From: Puniceicoccus vermicola
Lineage (GTDB): Bacteria; Verrucomicrobiota; Verrucomicrobiia; Opitutales; Puniceicoccaceae
Length of the DNA stretch: 64,000 nucleotides
Assembly: GCF_014230055.1 (NCBI RefSeq)
Contig: NZ_JACHVA010000102.1
Location: 62,001 to 126,000, forward strand
Direction of reading: 5' to 3'
Shown here: positions 61,266-64,000 of the stretch, piece by piece
Numbering within the stretch: the first letter of the stretch is position 1
Layout: each line of letters opens with the position of its first letter
Made by a program: the position numbers and the translations under genes
The notes under the pieces: model-generated
The model's input: the letters and a program-made list of their open reading frames with translations, nothing else
What the model was told of the DNA's origin: nothing
The model's database searches: none

Positions 61266-64000
61266 TTACCTTATAATCGCATGTCCGTAGGCGTCAGGGT
61301 CCTTGCGCTCGGCAATGCCGTCATGCCACTTCATGACACGCACACGGCCCTCTCCGTTGTTGTTATTCAAAACCATCGCCATCCGAATTGTCTGAGTGCC
61401 CGCGTCGCGGTCGATCCCAAGGCTCGCGAGAGAGACCGACACTTTGTAACGGGTCGTATCACCATTTTGTTCGATCGAAATTTTCCCTTCCTCGTCCGGC
61501 CAACGTCCTTTGAGTTCATCCTCGCGGGCTATGTCGGACCAGATAATCGCTTCGCCATCGACTCTTCCAAAGGTCAGTTCGGTTTGGTCCCCACCCTCTG
61601 TCATGATGCCGACCTGAACGCTATCCGCCATCCATAGCTTCGACGCATCCCAAGCTTCGACATACTCGCTGTCCGTCACCTCGATATCAAAGAGCAATTG
61701 ATCGCCATCGTGAGAGATGCGCGCCTCCAGGGAGAGATCATCCGCTCCGCCCCACTGGGCCCGGAATGGATCGTAAAACAAGTCATGAACATCACCGGCC
61801 TGATCCAAACGAATGGTTTCAAGAGGCTCTCCTTCGGGATTAATGAGGTAGGGCTGACGGATCTCGACGGGAAAGGTCACGGACTTTTCGACCGGTCCAC
61901 TCAGCGTCACCTTTACCGAAAAGACCTCCCCGCCGAAAGGCTTCCAAAGGTCCTCTCCCAGTGGAACTTCCACTTCCCGACCCATTACAGATGAGATTTG
62001 CTCCACCCTTTCCTGGATGAGTTCTCCTTCCGGGGAAAAGACTTCGATTCGACACTCGATCGACTCCTCCCAGCGGTTCGAAATCTCCACCGGAATGGAG
62101 AGATCCCCTCTCCCGACAACATACTCCGGAACAACCAGCAGGGCATCATCATTCGTGCTGGGCACAAGGGGGTCATCCGTATCAATCGCCACCAGATAGA
62201 TCGGCTCGTTTTTCAGACTGACCATCTGAGCCCCCTCACTCGTTGCCAGGGTTTCACTCGCTCCGAACATGTCGACCCGTTGGTAGTCGCCCTCGGCACC
62301 GACCCAGAAACGCGCGCTCCCCCGCCCGATCATGGGCCATGCCACATAAACGTAACGGCCATCCTCCGTCTTACGAAAAACGTATGCGGTCACATTCGGG
62401 CCGAGGTCGATCTGCCCCTCGGGAGTGGTGTTCGCAAGCCGCCGGATCAATTCGTTATAGGCGACAAACGAGGGCTTTGGGCGGTTATCCGAAGTTACCA
62501 ACCCGAGTGAATCGTCGGCTTTCCGGTCCATGTCCCAGTAATCCTGCAGCGTGAACCAAGCATAGAATTCCGATGATTCACGCGATTTCGCATAAGTAAT
62601 CTTCTGCACGAGCGTCACCGCCTGGGCTAGAGCACCCTGCAGATCGTACTGACTCCGGGAGCCCGCTTCTGTGTTCGCGATCTTTCGGTTTTCACCGACT
62701 TCGTCCAGCCATGCTTCCACCAGCTCGTTGCGCGTAGCGTAATCGTAAACAGAACCGTGGTTATGGAACCCCGCGATATCATAGCTAGAGGTGCTCTTGA
62801 TCACTCCTTCCGAGAAACCCTCTTTCTCGGCCGGATGAATGACCGTCAAGCCACCGCTGATGACCGGAATATCGGGAGCAGTATCCTTAAAATTCCGATA
62901 GAAAGTGGATAGCATCTTTTGATAGTCCTCCAGATCCCCGTGGAAGAACTCGAGGTCCGGCTCATTCCAAAACTCAAAGTATTTCAAATTCGGGACCTGA
63001 GAAAAATACGTACCGAGTCGGCGGGCGTGCTCTCCAAAAGCCTCGTAATCATCCGGAGGCTGCCTCCAGACAAACTGATCCTGCGTCCAGCCCGGCACGG
63101 CGTCCGCGTAGAGAAGAAAAACATCGAGGCCGGCTTCTCCCAAATCGTCCATCATACGCTTGTAGTCCTGAGCCGAGATCTCTCCCTCTCGGACCTCCAA
63201 CCAGTCACCGATTGCCATCAGCCGGACCAAATCGATTCCCAGCTCCTGCATCCACTCGATATGCAGCGCATTCTCAGCCGGACCCTGCCAACTGGAAAAA
63301 TCCTGAACGGCGAACCACATCGGCTCTCGATTGATCCGCCCCCCGTTGGGCTCGAAGACCGCAAAGAAATCAAGATAACGGGTCTCCAACTTTCCGGTTT
63401 TGGCCAGTAGGTGTCCCCGATAAGCACCCAAGGGCATCGACGGCAAGACGAAGGAGGCCACTGTTTCATCATGCGGAGCGACCGTGAACGAGGTTTCAAG
63501 CTGATTCGATGCCCCGCCCCGAACCTCGCCGAAGGCCAGCTTGAGCTCTCCGGTTTGCTCGCTCGAAGATGCGTTCAAGATGCGGTAATCAAGGCGTATC
63601 GGCTCGCCGGGCTCACTCGCCAAGGGTCGCAGAACCGGTCGAATCTCCAAACGATTGGCCCGACTCAACCGACCCGTGATTGCCAGGTCATCGATATAGA
63701 TCACCCCGCGTCCCGGGCTCTCCTTGCTCAGCATCAGTTTGCGTACAACGGCTGGAAAACGAAGCGACTTGAAATCCGGAACCGTATCCCCGTTCAGGGG
63801 CAACGAGTATTCCTGCCAGTCAGCGGAATCGAGGCCGATCTCCTTCGTGTAAAAGAAGTTTCCTCGGGAGTCCTCTATCTGAAACGCCAACCCCAGAGAT
63901 TGACCCATCGTATTCGCCTGGAACCCGATCTCGTCGATGAACGCGCTCTTACGACTGGCCTTCTCGCGTTCCAGCGACATCAGGTAGGGCCCTTCGTCCC
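61266..64000 (-). CDS. Clan GH-A-like glycosidase with accessory modules (5' end outside window)
   Basis: At least 911 residues; the frame is open to the window edge, so the N-terminus and any signal peptide are missing. An N-terminal jelly-roll-like part (GVIYIDDLAITGR) and Ig-like linker precede a TIM barrel. The acid/base is in FEFWNEPDLEFFHG and a likely nucleophile in KIANTEAGSRSQYD about 100 residues later, the GH-A pattern seen in GH39 and related families. After two beta-sandwich linkers the C-terminal ~190 residues resemble a CBM9/DOMON module (LEARISHDGDQLLFDIEVTD, then MADSVQVGIM). It likely degrades an extracellular polysaccharide whose products feed the GH4 enzyme 3 bp downstream. 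Confidence 0.82.
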   Translation of the reverse strand, partial: DEGPYLMSLEREKASRKSAFIDEIGFQANTMGQSLGLAFQIEDSRGNFFYTKEIGLDSADWQEYSLPLNGDTVPDFKSLRFPAVVRKLMLSKESPGRGVIYIDDLAITGRLSRANRLEIRPVLRPLASEPGEPIRLDYRILNASSSEQTGELKLAFGEVRGGASNQLETSFTVAPHDETVASFVLPSMPLGAYRGHLLAKTGKLETRYLDFFAVFEPNGGRINREPMWFAVQDFSSWQGPAENALHIEWMQELGIDLVRLMAIGDWLEVREGEISAQDYKRMMDDLGEAGLDVFLLYADAVPGWTQDQFVWRQPPDDYEAFGEHARRLGTYFSQVPNLKYFEFWNEPDLEFFHGDLEDYQKMLSTFYRNFKDTAPDIPVISGGLTVIHPAEKEGFSEGVIKSTSSYDIAGFHNHGSVYDYATRNELVEAWLDEVGENRKIANTEAGSRSQYDLQGALAQAVTLVQKITYAKSRESSEFYAWFTLQDYWDMDRKADDSLGLVTSDNRPKPSFVAYNELIRRLANTTPEGQIDLGPNVTAYVFRKTEDGRYVYVAWPMIGRGSARFWVGAEGDYQRVDMFGASETLATSEGAQMVSLKNEPIYLVAIDTDDPLVPSTNDDALLVVPEYVVGRGDLSIPVEISNRWEESIECRIEVFSPEGELIQERVEQISSVMGREVEVPLGEDLWKPFGGEVFSVKVTLSGPVEKSVTFPVEIRQPYLINPEGEPLETIRLDQAGDVHDLFYDPFRAQWGGADDLSLEARISHDGDQLLFDIEVTDSEYVEAWDASKLWMADSVQVGIMTEGGDQTELTFGRVDGEAIIWSDIAREDELKGRWPDEEGKISIEQNGDTTRYKVSVSLASLGIDRDAGTQTIRMAMVLNNNNGEGRVRVMKWHDGIAERKDPDAYGHAIIR

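Overview
The window looks like chromosomal DNA of a moderately GC-rich, Gram-negative, free-living bacterium, most likely a Verrucomicrobiota member of the Opitutae/Puniceicoccales type. The reasons are an H-X9-DG-type pseudopilin inside a sugar-degradation operon, several Gfo/Idh/MocA oxidoreductases, an FAD_oxidored protein beside GH4 and clan-A-like glycosidases, an OprB-like porin, a NagB-PIG-L fusion, and a CbiR-like protein of the kind known from Akkermansia. This assignment is inferred from gene families and not from a marker gene. There are no phage genes, transposases, CRISPR arrays or rRNAs. One tRNA gene, tRNA-Ala(CGC), is present.

Layout. 1-4.6 kb: end of an unknown gene, a secreted parallel beta-helix protein and a Gfo/Idh/MocA oxidoreductase. 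5-9.3 kb: housekeeping genes gpmA, class II fba, proA and mazG, then tRNA-Ala. 9.4-10.1 kb and 13.2-13.65 kb: two clusters of a ~127-130 bp tandem repeat with a shared hairpin core, flanking a DEAD-box helicase and a dynamin-like GTPase. 13.7-17.7 kb: a ybbP-ybbA ABC exporter pair divergent from a TesA-like esterase, the same arrangement as in E. coli. 17.7-20.1 kb: a HAD phosphatase, then a MerR regulator divergent from a second Gfo/Idh/MocA protein.

20.3-38.3 kb is the centrepiece: one uninterrupted 17-gene, largely translationally coupled cobalamin operon in the order cbiK, cbiL, Gate-domain permease, cbiC, cbiD, SUMT-like, cbiET, cbiFGH, cbiA, cobO, cbiR-like, cobU, cobT, cobS, cobQ, cobD, cbiB. 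It encodes almost the whole anaerobic corrin pathway plus nucleotide-loop assembly. Its oddities are a cobaltochelatase with a signal peptide, a membrane protein of unknown substrate, a SUMT-like enzyme with an unrecognised N-terminal domain, a triple CbiF-CbiG-CbiH fusion and a CbiR-like (cobamide-remodelling) TIM-barrel gene. No recognisable cbiJ, precorrin-2 dehydrogenase or B12 riboswitch was found. A Tat-exported aldo/keto reductase and a DUF6064-like membrane protein follow.

39.9-46 kb: a lipoprotein, a highly structured intergenic region, a ROK-like kinase and a NagB-PIG-L fusion (amino-sugar catabolism) divergent from an AraC regulator, and a palindromic MITE/REP-like element. 46-53.9 kb: a fructose PTS regulon (lacI-type regulator divergent from fruB-fruK-fruA, then an OprB-like porin); FruB carries EIIA, HPr and EI in one chain, so the system is self-contained. 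54.2-55.5 kb: an AdiC/PotE-type antiporter. 55.8-64 kb: a carbohydrate-use operon on the minus strand (secreted clan-A-like glycosidase running off the window, GH4 glycosidase with an extra C-terminal beta-domain, FAD oxidoreductase, pseudopilin, AraC regulator).
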